DNA from: Lichenibacterium dinghuense
Lineage (GTDB): Bacteria > Pseudomonadota > Alphaproteobacteria > Rhizobiales > Beijerinckiaceae
DNA: 64,000 nucleotides
Direction of reading: 5' to 3'
Assembly (NCBI RefSeq): GCF_021730615.1
Contig: NZ_JAJLMN010000001.1
Location: 1-64,000 of the forward strand
In this document: positions 8,338-17,337 of the stretch, piece after piece
Layout: the number at the start of each line of letters is the position of its first letter
Position numbering within the stretch: the first letter of the stretch is position 1
Translations under genes and position numbers: made by a program
Notes under the pieces: generated by a model
Database searches by the model: none
What the model was told of the DNA's origin: nothing
Seen by the model: only the letters and a program-made list of their open reading frames with translations

Positions 8338-9213
8338 TCAGGAGCTCTTCGCCGACAGCGCGCGGTCGAGCGCGTCGAGCTGCTTCAGCATCCAGCTCTG
8401 GTAGGTCGTGCCGGCCGGCTCGGTCTCGGACACGGCCACCACGGGGATGTGATCCTCCTTGGCGATGCCGACGAGCCGCTTCACCGCCTTGTCGTCGGCC
8501 TGACCGTTGTAGATCATCACCTTGACCTTGTGGTCCTTGAGGTCGTCCTCGAACTTGGCGACGTCGGAGGCCGAGGGCTCGGTGTTGTTCATCACCGCCA
8601 ATTGGAAGGCCTCGTTGTGCATGTCGAGGCCGAGGAGCCCGGCCATGTAGCCGAACACCGGCTCGGAGGCCGTGACGGGCGTGCCGGAGAACTTGCCCTT
8701 CATGGCGGCGATCTTGGCGTCGAGCGGCTTGATGGAGGCGTCGAAGGCCTCGGCGTTGTGCTCGAACTCGGCCTTGTGGGCGGGCTCGATCGCGGACAGC
8801 TTCGCCGCGAGGTCCTTGGCGACCGCCTCCATGGTGGCGGGGTCGTACCACAGGTGGGGGTTGTCGCCAGCCTTCTTGCCCACGAGGTCTGCGGCCACGA
8901 TCTCGACGCGGCCCGGCGACGGGTCGGCCTTCAGCAGCTTCTCCATCCAGGGATCGTAGTCGGCGCCGTTCTGGATCGTGACCTTGGCGGCCTTCAGCTT
9001 GCGGGCCGTCGACGGGTCGGCCTCGAACAGGTGCGGGTCCTGGTCCGGGTTCGACAGGATCGAGGTGACGTTGACGTACTTTCCGCCGACCTGGCGGGCG
9101 AGGTCGCCGTAGAAGTTCTCGGCCGCGACGACGTCGATGCCGGCCGCAGAGGCGGCCGCGGGCAGCGCGACGGCGGCGAGCGCGCCGATCAGGAGGGCAG
9201 ACTTGAGCGACAT
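8338..9213 (-). CDS. znuA: Periplasmic zinc-binding protein of ABC transporter (cluster A-I)
   Basis: The 291-residue product starts with a signal peptide of about 23 residues ending near ASAAG. The fold matches the TroA/ZnuA family, with likely metal ligands in DQDPHLFEADP and NPHLWYDP, a glutamate-rich middle, and a late EDHIPVVAVSETEP segment. The flexible histidine-rich loop of classical ZnuA is absent between the second and third ligand regions, so zinc rather than manganese is inferred from context. It is the first gene of znuA-znuC-znuB and lies divergent to a Fur-family regulator with a palindrome between them. Confidence 0.87.
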   Translation of the reverse strand: MSLKSALLIGALAAVALPAAASAAGIDVVAAENFYGDLARQVGGKYVNVTSILSNPDQDPHLFEADPSTARKLKAAKVTIQNGADYDPWMEKLLKADPSPGRVEIVAADLVGKKAGDNPHLWYDPATMEAVAKDLAAKLSAIEPAHKAEFEHNAEAFDASIKPLDAKIAAMKGKFSGTPVTASEPVFGYMAGLLGLDMHNEAFQLAVMNNTEPSASDVAKFEDDLKDHKVKVMIYNGQADDKAVKRLVGIAKEDHIPVVAVSETEPAGTTYQSWMLKQLDALDRALSAKSS

Positions 9214-9255
9214 CGTGCGGACCCCGTGGAACAGCGCCGGAGCGGCGTTGGCCTA

Positions 9256-9277
9256 TGGTTACGTTATAACTTCTGCG
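9256..9277. promoter_or_regulatory. Candidate Zur operator between znuA and zur
   Basis: The core GTTATAAC (9263..9270) is a perfect 8-base palindrome, set in TGGTTACGTTATAACTTCTG. Zur boxes of alphaproteobacteria are centred on a similar TGTTATANNATAACA-like pattern. The flanks here match only partly. A second piece, GGTTACAACATACC, follows within five bases. The location between divergent znuA and the regulator gene is where an autoregulatory Zur site is expected. Confidence 0.6.
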
Positions 9278-9360
9278 GTTACAACATACCCAGGGGATCG
9301 CCGTGTGGGGAGGGTTGAAGCGCCCGGTGGATCGGCTCAGATAAGGGCCGGAGAGGTGCG

Positions 9361-9828
9361 ATGAACCATGCTCACGGGACGGCTGACGAAGGGCGGGCTG
9401 CGTGGCTGCGGCGCGTCGAGGCGCTGTGCGGCGAACGCAACGTCCAGCTCACCGCGCTGCGCCGGCAGGTGCTCGGCCTCATCGCGGACAGCCCCGCCCC
9501 GCTGACCGCCTACGCGCTGATCGACGGGCTGGCGAAGCTGCAGGACCGCCAGGTTGCGCCGCCCACGGTGTATCGGACGCTGGATTTCCTGGTCGAAAAC
9601 GGCTTCGTCATCAAGATCGAGAGCCGCAACGCCTTCGCGGTCTGCGATTCGCCCGGCCACCACCACCACGGCCTCCTGCTGATCTGCACCCGCTGCGGCG
9701 TCACCGACGAGGTCGATGACCACGACGTCGACGCCACCCTGGCGCGCCGCGCCAAGGCTTCGGGCTTCAGGATCGAGAAGCAGATGGTGGAGCTGGCGGG
9801 GATCTGCGGGCGGTGCGGGGCGGCGTGA
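9361..9828 (+). CDS. zur: Fur-family zinc uptake regulator
   Basis: The 155-residue protein has the Fur winged helix (QLTALRRQVLGLI and VAPPTVYRTLDFLVENGFV) followed by a dimer domain with HHHHGLLLICTRCG and a final CGRCG. The two C-x2-C pairs form the structural zinc site. The family represses metal uptake genes when the metal is bound. The divergent znuA operon and the shared palindrome point to Zur rather than Fur or Mur. An alternative start two codons later (ATG at 9367) is possible. No gene follows on the same strand. Confidence 0.88.
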   Translation: MNHAHGTADEGRAAWLRRVEALCGERNVQLTALRRQVLGLIADSPAPLTAYALIDGLAKLQDRQVAPPTVYRTLDFLVENGFVIKIESRNAFAVCDSPGHHHHGLLLICTRCGVTDEVDDHDVDATLARRAKASGFRIEKQMVELAGICGRCGAA

Positions 9829-9852
9829 TCCGAGCCAAGCCGTCGGTCGCGC

Positions 9853-10986
9853 TCACGCCGCCTCGTCGGCCAGGGCGTCGCCTTCGGCCGGCACCGGCAC
9901 CGCGGTGCTCTCGGCGATCACCATCTCCTCCTCGGCGTCGAGCCGGTCGCGCTCGGCCTCGCTGAGCCCGAAGCGCGCCGCCACGTCCGGCGCGTAGCGC
10001 AGCATGTCGGGGCGCAGGCGGATCAGGGCGAGGTCCTTGGCCTTGGCCTCGATCATCACGTCGAAGTCGCGGTCCGTGACAGAGCGCATGAAGCCCATGA
10101 ACTCGAACGGGTGCACGTAGTCGGCGTGGCCGGTCCAGATCGGCGCGACGTGGACGGTCTTGACCTTCTTGGTCTTCTTGTCCTTGCGCTTCAGCTCGCG
10201 CAATTCGGTGCGCGGCGATGAGAAGTGGATCTTCGGCCGCACGCCGTCCGGCCAGGTGTCGAGCATGCGCCGCACCGTGTCGCCCATGTCGAGCCGGTCG
10301 GGGTTGAGGCACAGGAAGTGCTGGTGGTCGAAGATCAGCCGCACGCCCGTGTGCTCGTGAATCCACAGCGTGTCGGAGGCGCTGAAGCGGATGTCGTCGT
10401 GCTCCAGCACGAGGCGGCGCCGGACCGGCTCCGGCATGGTCGGCCAGTTCTCGACCCAGCGGGCGTTGCTGGCCGGGATGTCGCCGTAGGTGCCGCCGAC
10501 GTGGATCACCATCACGGCCTCGGGGCCGAGCTCCATCAGGTCGAGCATCTCGGCCTGGCTGGTGAGGTCGGCGACGCTCTTCTTCACCAGCTCCGGGTCG
10601 GGGCTGTTCAGCACGACGTATTGCGAGGGATGGAAGGACAGGCGGATGCCCTGCCCCTTCGCCCGTGCCCCGAAGGCCGCGAGGTCGGAGGCGCAGTCCC
10701 GCACCATGGAGTGGAATTGGGGCATGTCGGGGTGGGTCGCGTAGGGCGCGATGTCGGACGACATGCGGTACATGTCGATGCCGTGCCGGCCGAGGTAGGC
10801 GAGGATGTTGTCGAGGTGTTCGAGGCTGACGCGCAGATGCGGGTCGGCCTGCCAGCGGCGGGTGTCGTTGCTCTTGAGGTCGGGCCGGCCCATGACCTTG
10901 ACCGGGAACCCGAGCCTGAGCCGCCCCTCGGGCCGCTCCACCGGCGCCTCGTGCCTCCGCTTCGCCGTCCTCGCCATCGCGCCCAC
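9853..10986 (-). CDS. uvsE: UV DNA damage endonuclease
   Basis: This 377-residue UvsE/UvdE-type TIM barrel nicks DNA 5' of pyrimidine dimers and other lesions, giving a repair route apart from UvrABC. Conserved elements are LGFPVKVMGR, the segment LSFHPSQYVVLNSP with a metal histidine, VIHVGGTYGD, LEHDD and FDHQHF. A basic insert (RELKRKDKKTKKVKTVHVAP) precedes WTGHADYVHPFEF. The last 50 residues are acidic and unlike the enzyme core. ATG codons at 10986 and 10977 are both possible starts. The gene stands alone and converges with zur, with stops only 24 bases apart. Confidence 0.88.
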   Translation of the reverse strand: MGAMARTAKRRHEAPVERPEGRLRLGFPVKVMGRPDLKSNDTRRWQADPHLRVSLEHLDNILAYLGRHGIDMYRMSSDIAPYATHPDMPQFHSMVRDCASDLAAFGARAKGQGIRLSFHPSQYVVLNSPDPELVKKSVADLTSQAEMLDLMELGPEAVMVIHVGGTYGDIPASNARWVENWPTMPEPVRRRLVLEHDDIRFSASDTLWIHEHTGVRLIFDHQHFLCLNPDRLDMGDTVRRMLDTWPDGVRPKIHFSSPRTELRELKRKDKKTKKVKTVHVAPIWTGHADYVHPFEFMGFMRSVTDRDFDVMIEAKAKDLALIRLRPDMLRYAPDVAARFGLSEAERDRLDAEEEMVIAESTAVPVPAEGDALADEAA

Positions 10987-11082
10987 ACCCCCGTCCGATG
11001 CGGGGCAACCATCCGCGCCGCGGGAAGTTGCGCGCGGCCGCCCGCCCGGCTGTGGACGGGTCGCCGCAGCGTCAGGGCTACG

Positions 11083-12426
11083 TCACGCCCTGGTGGGGGC
11101 CCGCGCGGCGGCTTGCGTCGGCGCCCGCTCCAGAGAAGCGTCGTGGCCGAGCAGCAGCACGATGCCGGCGCCCACCAGCGCGCAGGCGGCGAAGAACAGC
11201 AGGCCGCCCGCGTCACCGCCGGTGCGGTCCTTGACGATGCCGAAGACCTGCGGGCCGAAATAGCCGCCGAGGTTGCCGATGGAGTTGATGGCCGCGATGC
11301 CGGCCGCGGCGCCCGTGCCGGACAGGATCGCGGTCGGCATGGCCCAGAACGAGGCGTAGACGGCGAAGAAGCCGAAGCCCGCGAGGCAGAAGCAGGCCAT
11401 GCGCAGCGCTGGGTTCGGGAGCGCGGCGGCGGCCAGCATGCCCACCGTGATGCAGAGCAGCGGGATCACGGTGTGCCACTTGCGCTCGCCCGTGCGGTCC
11501 GACGAGCGCGACCACAGGATCATGCCGACGGCGCCGACCGCGTAGGGGATGGCTGTGACGAACCCGGTCTCGACGTCCGACAGGCCGAAGGCCTTGACGA
11601 TCTGCGGCAGGAAGAAGCTCAGACCGTATTGCGGGATGTTGAGCCCCATGTAGACGAAGCCGAAGCCCCACACCCGCCGGTCGACGACGGCGCGCCGCCA
11701 GGAGATGCTGTGGCGGCTCTCGCGGTGGGCGCGCTCGGCGTCGAGCCGCGCCTGCAGCCAGCCGCTCTCCTCCGGGGTGAGCCAGGCGGCCTCGCGCGGG
11801 CGGTCCGTCAGGTAGAAGTAGACCGCGAAGGCCAGGACCAGCGCCGGCAGCGCCTCGACGATGAAGACCCACTGCCAGCCGTGCAGGCCCATGGCCCCGT
11901 CGAGGTTGCGCAGCAGCCAGCCGGAGATCGGCGCGCCGATCACGGTCGAGATCGGGATGGCCACCATGAACATGCCGACGATGCGGGCGCGGTAGGCCGA
12001 GGGGAACCACAGCGTCAGGAAGAAGATGATGCCGGGGAAGAAGCCCGCCTCGGCGCAACCGAGCAGGAAGCGCACCACGTCGAAGCTCGTCTCGCCCACC
12101 ACGAAGGCCTGAGCGCCCGAGATCAGGCCCCAGGTGAACATGATGCGGGCGATCCAGACCCGCGCGCCGAAGCGGTCGAGCGCGAGGTTGCTCGGCACCT
12201 CCAGCAGGAAATAGGCGATGAAGAAGATGCCGGCCGCGCCGCCGAAGGCCGCCGCCGAGAGCCCGAGGTCGCCCCGCATGGTCACGCCGGCGAAGCCGAC
12301 GTTCACGCGGTCGAGGTAGGCGATGAAGTAGCACAGCATCAGGAAGGGCAGCAGGCGCCGCGTGACCTTCGCCATCGTGCGCATCTCGACGTCGGTGCGC
12401 GCCGTCTGATCGACCATGTTTCCCAC
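11083..12426 (-). CDS. MFS transporter, anion:cation symporter-like
   Basis: The 447-residue protein has twelve predicted membrane segments and the ACS-family start, LMLCYFIAYLDRVNVGFA, seen in phthalate, tartrate and galactonate permeases. The segment FLLGCAEAGFFPGIIFFLTLWFP follows, as in that family. It probably moves an organic acid with protons across the inner membrane; the substrate is not readable. It lies 115 bases downstream of an SDR gene on the same strand, so the two may serve one catabolic step. A second ATG three codons in (12417) is an equally good start. Confidence 0.8.
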   Translation of the reverse strand: MGNMVDQTARTDVEMRTMAKVTRRLLPFLMLCYFIAYLDRVNVGFAGVTMRGDLGLSAAAFGGAAGIFFIAYFLLEVPSNLALDRFGARVWIARIMFTWGLISGAQAFVVGETSFDVVRFLLGCAEAGFFPGIIFFLTLWFPSAYRARIVGMFMVAIPISTVIGAPISGWLLRNLDGAMGLHGWQWVFIVEALPALVLAFAVYFYLTDRPREAAWLTPEESGWLQARLDAERAHRESRHSISWRRAVVDRRVWGFGFVYMGLNIPQYGLSFFLPQIVKAFGLSDVETGFVTAIPYAVGAVGMILWSRSSDRTGERKWHTVIPLLCITVGMLAAAALPNPALRMACFCLAGFGFFAVYASFWAMPTAILSGTGAAAGIAAINSIGNLGGYFGPQVFGIVKDRTGGDAGGLLFFAACALVGAGIVLLLGHDASLERAPTQAAARAPTRA

Positions 12427-12541
12427 CCCATCGACTTTCGCAGCCGTTGGGCGGGATCATACAGGCGCGGGCCCGCCGCGCCAGACGGTTCGGCGGGGCG
12501 TGCAGGCGAAAGTCGGGCGGATCCGCGCGCCCGTGCGCGCC

Positions 12542-13423
12542 TCACGCGACGTTGTTGGCGCTGTCGCCGCCGGTGGCGTCGTAGGCGGCGCCCGACACCA
12601 TGCGGGCCTCGTCGGAGGCCAGGAACAGCACCACGGGGGCGATGTCGTCCGGCGAAATCCACGGCACGCCGAGCGGCGACTTCTCCGTCAGCTTCTTCTT
12701 CGCCTCGGCCTCCAGCTCCTCGGTGGGCCTGTCGCTGTCGAGGTCGCCCACGGCCTGGGCGTAGCGCGAGCGGTGGCGCGTCAGCGGCGTGTCGATGAGG
12801 CCGGGCACGACCGCGTTGACGGTGATCCTGTGCTGGCCGAGTTCCAGCGCGGCCGACTTCATCAGGCCGAGGATGCCCCACTTCGAGGCCGAGTAGCTGG
12901 CGCCGAACTTGGTGCCGTGCTGCCCCTGCGTCGACGAGGTGAGGATGATGCGCCCGCCGCCGCGGCGCACGATGTGGGGCGCCACGGCCCGCACGGCGTT
13001 GGCGGTGCCGTTGAGGTTGACGTCGATCTGGTCGTGCCAGTCGGCGTCGTCCATCTCCAGGATCGGCTTGAAGTCCTGGATGCCGGCGTTGGCGAACAGG
13101 ATGTCGACGCCTCCGAAGGTGGTCGCCGCCCTGTCGGCCGCCGCGCGGAGCGCTCCGATGTTCCGCTGGTCCAGCGTTTCGGCGAGCCAGCGCCCGCCCT
13201 CGGCCTCGACGAGCCGCCCCGTCTCGGCGAGCTCGTCCTCCGTCGCGGGCTCGACCGTGATGGCCGTGGACACCGGCCCGGCGATGTCGATGCCCACCAC
13301 CGCCGCGCCCTCGCGCGCGAACAGCACGGCGGTGGAGCGGCCGATGCCGCGCGCCGCGCCCGTGATGATCGCCACCTTGCCGTCGAGGCGCCCCCTGCCC
13401 TGCCGTCCGCCGTTCCCGCTCAT
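12542..13423 (-). CDS. Short-chain dehydrogenase/reductase
   Basis: A classical SDR of 293 residues, with the nucleotide motif TGAARGIG at 21-28, D46 after strand 2 (favouring NAD over NADP), NAG at 111-113, and the active residues S164, Y177 and K181 (YSASK). Compared with standard SDRs there is an insert of roughly 25 residues after strand 2 (EDELAETGRLVEAEGGR) and a longer C-terminal substrate loop. This pattern is seen in SDRs that keep their nicotinamide tightly bound, such as the mycofactocin-linked group, but no mycofactocin genes are here. The substrate is unknown. It is probably co-transcribed with the MFS gene downstream. Confidence 0.78.
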   Translation of the reverse strand: MSGNGGRQGRGRLDGKVAIITGAARGIGRSTAVLFAREGAAVVGIDIAGPVSTAITVEPATEDELAETGRLVEAEGGRWLAETLDQRNIGALRAAADRAATTFGGVDILFANAGIQDFKPILEMDDADWHDQIDVNLNGTANAVRAVAPHIVRRGGGRIILTSSTQGQHGTKFGASYSASKWGILGLMKSAALELGQHRITVNAVVPGLIDTPLTRHRSRYAQAVGDLDSDRPTEELEAEAKKKLTEKSPLGVPWISPDDIAPVVLFLASDEARMVSGAAYDATGGDSANNVA

Positions 13424-13478
13424 CGCCGTCTCCCGTCCGATGGCGCGACAATGAGCGGAGGCTCAGGAGAGTTGCCGT

Positions 13479-16337
13479 CTATCGCGTGAGGCCCGGCACG
13501 TGGGTGGTCGTCAGCCCGAATCCTGCGTGTGTCGCCACCACCGGCAGCAGCCGCTCGATCGCGTGCAGCATCGTGCCGTCGATCGGCACGGGCTCGGCGG
13601 GGTAGTCGTCCCAGCCGAGGCGCAGGTCGAACAGCGGCTTCAGCGCGGCCGGCCGCGCCCAGAACATCGTGCCGATCGGGAAGTCGATGGAGTGCGGCAC
13701 CGCCATCGCGGGGTCCATGCGGCGCGCGAGGTCGCTCGCGATCTCGCGGTCGAGGCTCCACCCCGTGAGGTTGGGATCCTCGGGGAACGCGAGGCCGAGC
13801 CGCTCGTCGGCGGCGAAGCGGTCGAGGATCAGGTCGGCCATCGGGAAGGCGCCGCCGAGCAGGTGGCCGAGCAGGAAGGCCTGCCAGCGCACGCCGAGGT
13901 CGAGGCTCAGCCCGACCTCGGTCAGCGCGAGGCTGCGCTTGCCGTGGAGGTGGCCGACGACGTCGTAGCCGCGCAGCCGCTCGGCGAAGAGCGTCAGCAT
14001 CGGCCCGACGTCCCGCCCGCGGTTCGGGCAGCTCTCCACCGCGACGGTCCCGCGGTCCCATCCGGCGAAGCGCTCGCGCAGCGCCGCCGCCTTGTCGTCG
14101 GAGGTCGTCGACACGAAGAGGTCGAGCCGCGCCGCGTTGGCGGCGAGGGCCGACAGCATGTCGTCGGCGAGCTCCGGATAGTGGAGGTGGAGGTGCAGCG
14201 CCGCGCGCAGCGAGGCTCCCCGCCCCGCCGCCTCCCCCTCGCCCGCCACCAGCACCGGGTGCGACCAGGGGCCGGCCGGCTTGCCGGCGCGGATCCAGTG
14301 CGCCAGCGGGTTCGGATAGGGCGCCGCGTCGAGCGCGGGGTGATGGTCGGCGTAGGTCTGCGGCACGAAGCCCAGCGCCGGCCGCCGGCAATACTGGTTC
14401 GCCTCCTGGCCCGAGGCGGCCTTGCGCACGTGCAGCCGCACCGCCTCGTCGCGGGTGAAGCTCTCGTGCGGGTTCTGCCACAGGTCGGCGCGGAACGTGT
14501 CGTCGGCGAGCAGCAGCGCCACGTCCTCCCGTTCCTGCGCGGCGATGCGCTCCGCCTCGGCGACGAGGGGCATCAGCCGCGCGACGTAGCGCTCCATGGG
14601 AAAGTCGCGCGCGCTGCGCTCCCGCAGCGCTTCGCCGAGGGCGCGCCGGCGCTCGGGATCGCGCGCGAGCCCCGCCAGGATGGCGCCCGCCGCATCGGCG
14701 TCGAGGTAGGGCACCGACAGGGCGGCGGTGCGCGGGTCGGCGGCGAGCCAGTCCGCGAAGCCGTTGGCCTCGGCGAAGCAGACGGGGGGCACGCCGGCCG
14801 CCGCGGCGTCCATGGCGACGTTGGGGAAGGGGTCGAGCCGCGACGAGATCATGGCGGCGTCGGCCGCCGCATAGGCGCCGGCGAGGTCGTCGACCGCGTC
14901 GAGGAACACGAGGTCCGAGCCGAGGCCGGAGCGCTTCACCTGGTCGGCGAGCCAGTTCGGGAAATCGCCCTCGGGCGGCTTCGCGGGGGTGTGGCCGATC
15001 CACACGAAGCGCATCGCGCCCGGCCCCAGGCGCCGCGCCGCCGCCGCGGCGCAGGACACGAAGAGGTCCGGACCCTTGCGCATCGACACGGTGCCGAGCC
15101 CGAGCACGACCGGCTTCGTGCCGTCGCCCCGCACGGCGCGGAACACGGCGTCGCGCTTCGCCGCCAGGGCTGCGGGCGAGGGCGCGGGCGCCTTCGGGTC
15201 GGCCGGCACCTCGCTGGCGCCCTGGTGGAACACGTGGGTGTTGCGCGGCGTGATGCCGGGCCAGCAGGCGAGCGCCGCCTCGTGCTGGCTCCGCGCGTCG
15301 AACACGACCTGCTGCGACAGCATTATGCCGCTCTGCATCCGCGCCCGCGATTCAGGGCCGGTGGGGTATTCGTGGACGAGCGTCACCGTCGGCAGGCCGG
15401 CCGCGGCGAGGCCGATCAGCACCGGCTGGCACTCGATGCTGTTGGCGACCGCGAAGTCGATGGGGAAGCGCCGAGCGAGTTCCCGGCCGAAGCGCGCCAT
15501 GTAGAACCAGGTGAGCTGCCCCTTGCGGAACGGCCCCACAACGGCGCTCGCCTCGTCGTAGAAGATAGAGCCGAGGTCGCCGCCGGGGTTGACCAGCGCC
15601 ACGACGAGGTTGCGGCCACGGTTGAGCTCGCGCGCGAGGTTCCAGCCGAGGATCGGCGCGCCGGTGCGGCTGGCCTCGTGGCAGACGAGGAGCGCGGTCG
15701 GCAGGCTCGGGTCGAAGGGCCGCCGGCCGGGCCGGATGTCGGCATCGGCGTCGAAACTCGCGATCCGGCCCTCGGCACGGCCGTAGCGCGCGTAGTGGAT
15801 CAGCAGCCCGATATCGGCGCCCACGACCTCGCGATGCAACTCCGCGTAGACGGCGGGGTCGAAGAAGCCGTTGGGCGGGATGCCGCGGCGCTCGCCCTCG
15901 ATCACGTAATGCTCCGCGGCCGCGAGGTCGCTGACCGCGCCGAGCCCGGCCGCCGCCCGGTAGGCGGACGCGTCGAAGAGCCCGGTCTCCAGCGTCCACA
16001 CGCTCCTCGGGTCGGACGGGGCCTCGCCGGGCGCGATCGTATACTGCCCGTGGGTCGGCGCGGGCCGCGCGAGGGGCGTGTGCGGCGCCGTCTGCCCGCG
16101 CCGCCCGGCGCCCGCCGGCCGGCGCCGCAGCGCTTGCGCCACGCCGCGCACCGGGCGGGTGACGCGCCAGGAGGTCGATCCGAGCATCGCGGCGACCTGC
16201 TCGCGCAGTCCCTGGTTCTCGCCTTCCAGCGCGGCGACGCGCTCGGCCAGCCGCTCGGCGAGACGCTGGGTCAGCAGGGCCTCGCTCTCGCCCGCGGACG
16301 GACGGCGTTCCCCGTCGCTGTTCGTGTCGTCGGTCAT
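13479..16337 (-). CDS. Two-domain glycosyltransferase: GT4 module fused to RgpF-like module
   Basis: This 952-residue protein begins with a predicted coiled coil (about 20-50) and a basic linker. A central GT-B module (about 200-600) follows, with LGTVSMRKGPDLFVSCAAAA and the C-terminal lobe SRLDPFPNVAMDAAAAGVP, as in family 4 glycosyltransferases. The last 300 residues match the rhamnan synthesis protein F type, with LHLHLHYPELADDML, CPNRGRDVGPML, HGKRS and FPIGTMFWAR. Such fusions occur in gene sets for cell-surface polysaccharide. Here it is alone, without other polysaccharide genes, so the acceptor and sugar are unknown. The protein is probably cytoplasmic or peripheral to the membrane. 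Confidence 0.8.
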   Translation of the reverse strand: MTDDTNSDGERRPSAGESEALLTQRLAERLAERVAALEGENQGLREQVAAMLGSTSWRVTRPVRGVAQALRRRPAGAGRRGQTAPHTPLARPAPTHGQYTIAPGEAPSDPRSVWTLETGLFDASAYRAAAGLGAVSDLAAAEHYVIEGERRGIPPNGFFDPAVYAELHREVVGADIGLLIHYARYGRAEGRIASFDADADIRPGRRPFDPSLPTALLVCHEASRTGAPILGWNLARELNRGRNLVVALVNPGGDLGSIFYDEASAVVGPFRKGQLTWFYMARFGRELARRFPIDFAVANSIECQPVLIGLAAAGLPTVTLVHEYPTGPESRARMQSGIMLSQQVVFDARSQHEAALACWPGITPRNTHVFHQGASEVPADPKAPAPSPAALAAKRDAVFRAVRGDGTKPVVLGLGTVSMRKGPDLFVSCAAAAARRLGPGAMRFVWIGHTPAKPPEGDFPNWLADQVKRSGLGSDLVFLDAVDDLAGAYAAADAAMISSRLDPFPNVAMDAAAAGVPPVCFAEANGFADWLAADPRTAALSVPYLDADAAGAILAGLARDPERRRALGEALRERSARDFPMERYVARLMPLVAEAERIAAQEREDVALLLADDTFRADLWQNPHESFTRDEAVRLHVRKAASGQEANQYCRRPALGFVPQTYADHHPALDAAPYPNPLAHWIRAGKPAGPWSHPVLVAGEGEAAGRGASLRAALHLHLHYPELADDMLSALAANAARLDLFVSTTSDDKAAALRERFAGWDRGTVAVESCPNRGRDVGPMLTLFAERLRGYDVVGHLHGKRSLALTEVGLSLDLGVRWQAFLLGHLLGGAFPMADLILDRFAADERLGLAFPEDPNLTGWSLDREIASDLARRMDPAMAVPHSIDFPIGTMFWARPAALKPLFDLRLGWDDYPAEPVPIDGTMLHAIERLLPVVATHAGFGLTTTHVPGLTR

Positions 16338-16376
16338 CTCGTCCCGCGCTGATCCCGAGGAGGTGTTACGGCGGCC

Positions 16377-17186
16377 TCAGCCCGCGAGCAGCTTCAGCGC
16401 CGCCTCGTGGACGCGCGGGTCCCCCGCCGCCACGACGGCGCCGCCGCGCTCGGCATCCTCGCCGGTCCAGGTCGTCACGACCCCGCCCGCCCCCTTGATG
16501 ATCGGGATCAGCGCCGCGATGTCGTAGGGCTGCAGCCCGCTCTCGATCACGAGGTCGACGTGGCCGGCCGCCACCATGCAGTAGCTGTAGCAGTCGCCGC
16601 CAAACCGCACGAGCCGGGCCTGCGCGGCCACGCGCTCGAAGCTGGCGCGCTCCGCACCGTCCATCAGCGCCGGGCTGGTCGTCATCACCGTGGCGTCGGC
16701 CAGCGCCGCGCAGCTCCGCGCCCGGAGGTGGTGCACGATCTCGGTGCCGTGGCCGTTGCGGCCCGACCAGGTCGCGCGCGCGTTGTCGCCGAAGAACTTC
16801 TCACGCGTGAAGGGCTGATGCATCATGCCGTAGACCGGCACGCCGCGGTGCTCCAGCGCCACCAGCGTTCCCCAGGTCGGCAGGCCCGAGATGAAGCTCT
16901 TGGTGCCGTCGATCGGGTCGAGCACCCAGACGTATTCGGCGTCGGCCTGGTGGTCGCCGAACTCCTCCCCGACGATGCCGTGGGCCGGGAAAGTCGCCTG
17001 GATCAGGCGACGCATCGCGGTCTCGGCCGCACGGTCGGCCTCCGTCACGGGGTCGAACTGGCTGCGCCCCGTGCCGGGGCCGCCCTTGTCCTGGGCGTGC
17101 AGCGCCGTCCGGAAGAATGGCAGGATCGCCTCGCCGGCCACGGCCGCGAGTTCGGCGACGAAGGGTTCGAAATCGACGATCGTCAT
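16377..17186 (-). CDS. hisN: Histidinol-phosphatase, inositol monophosphatase family
   Basis: The 269-residue protein belongs to the metal-dependent IMPase superfamily. Ligand motifs are VTEAD (to D51), GEE at 73-75, DPIDGT at 90-95 and the later QPYDIAALIPIIKGAGG. Members in this position in alphaproteobacteria are annotated as HisN, which removes phosphate from histidinol phosphate. Inositol- or other phosphatase activity (SuhB-like) cannot be excluded. The gene is divergent from a suhB/mmgR-type small RNA, the arrangement that gave that RNA family its name. Confidence 0.8.
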   Translation of the reverse strand: MTIVDFEPFVAELAAVAGEAILPFFRTALHAQDKGGPGTGRSQFDPVTEADRAAETAMRRLIQATFPAHGIVGEEFGDHQADAEYVWVLDPIDGTKSFISGLPTWGTLVALEHRGVPVYGMMHQPFTREKFFGDNARATWSGRNGHGTEIVHHLRARSCAALADATVMTTSPALMDGAERASFERVAAQARLVRFGGDCYSYCMVAAGHVDLVIESGLQPYDIAALIPIIKGAGGVVTTWTGEDAERGGAVVAAGDPRVHEAALKLLAG

Positions 17187-17301
17187 GCGGGCTCCGCGGG
17201 AGGCGAGCCCGTCCGGGCTCTCGGCGCGGCGCCCTCATATCACCCCGGCCCGAGGGGATGAAGCGCGAAGCCGCTCGTCCGACGAATGCCGGCAGAGCCC
17301 C

Positions 17302-17331
17302 TTGCTTTTGTGCGGCGCACATGCTTATGTT
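17302..17331 (+). promoter_or_regulatory. Promoter of the suhB/mmgR-type small RNA
   Basis: A -35 candidate TTGCTT (17302..17307) and a -10 candidate TATGTT (17326..17331) are separated by 18 bases. This places the start of transcription near 17338, just before the conserved RNA. The match to a housekeeping sigma factor is moderate. Confidence 0.5.
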
Positions 17332-17337
17332 GCGACG

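Noticed and set aside
13500-16352. A 950-codon plus-strand frame opposite the glycosyltransferase
   Set aside because: It is an antisense shadow with arginine- and histidine-rich low complexity; the minus-strand protein has clear GT4 and RgpF motifs.
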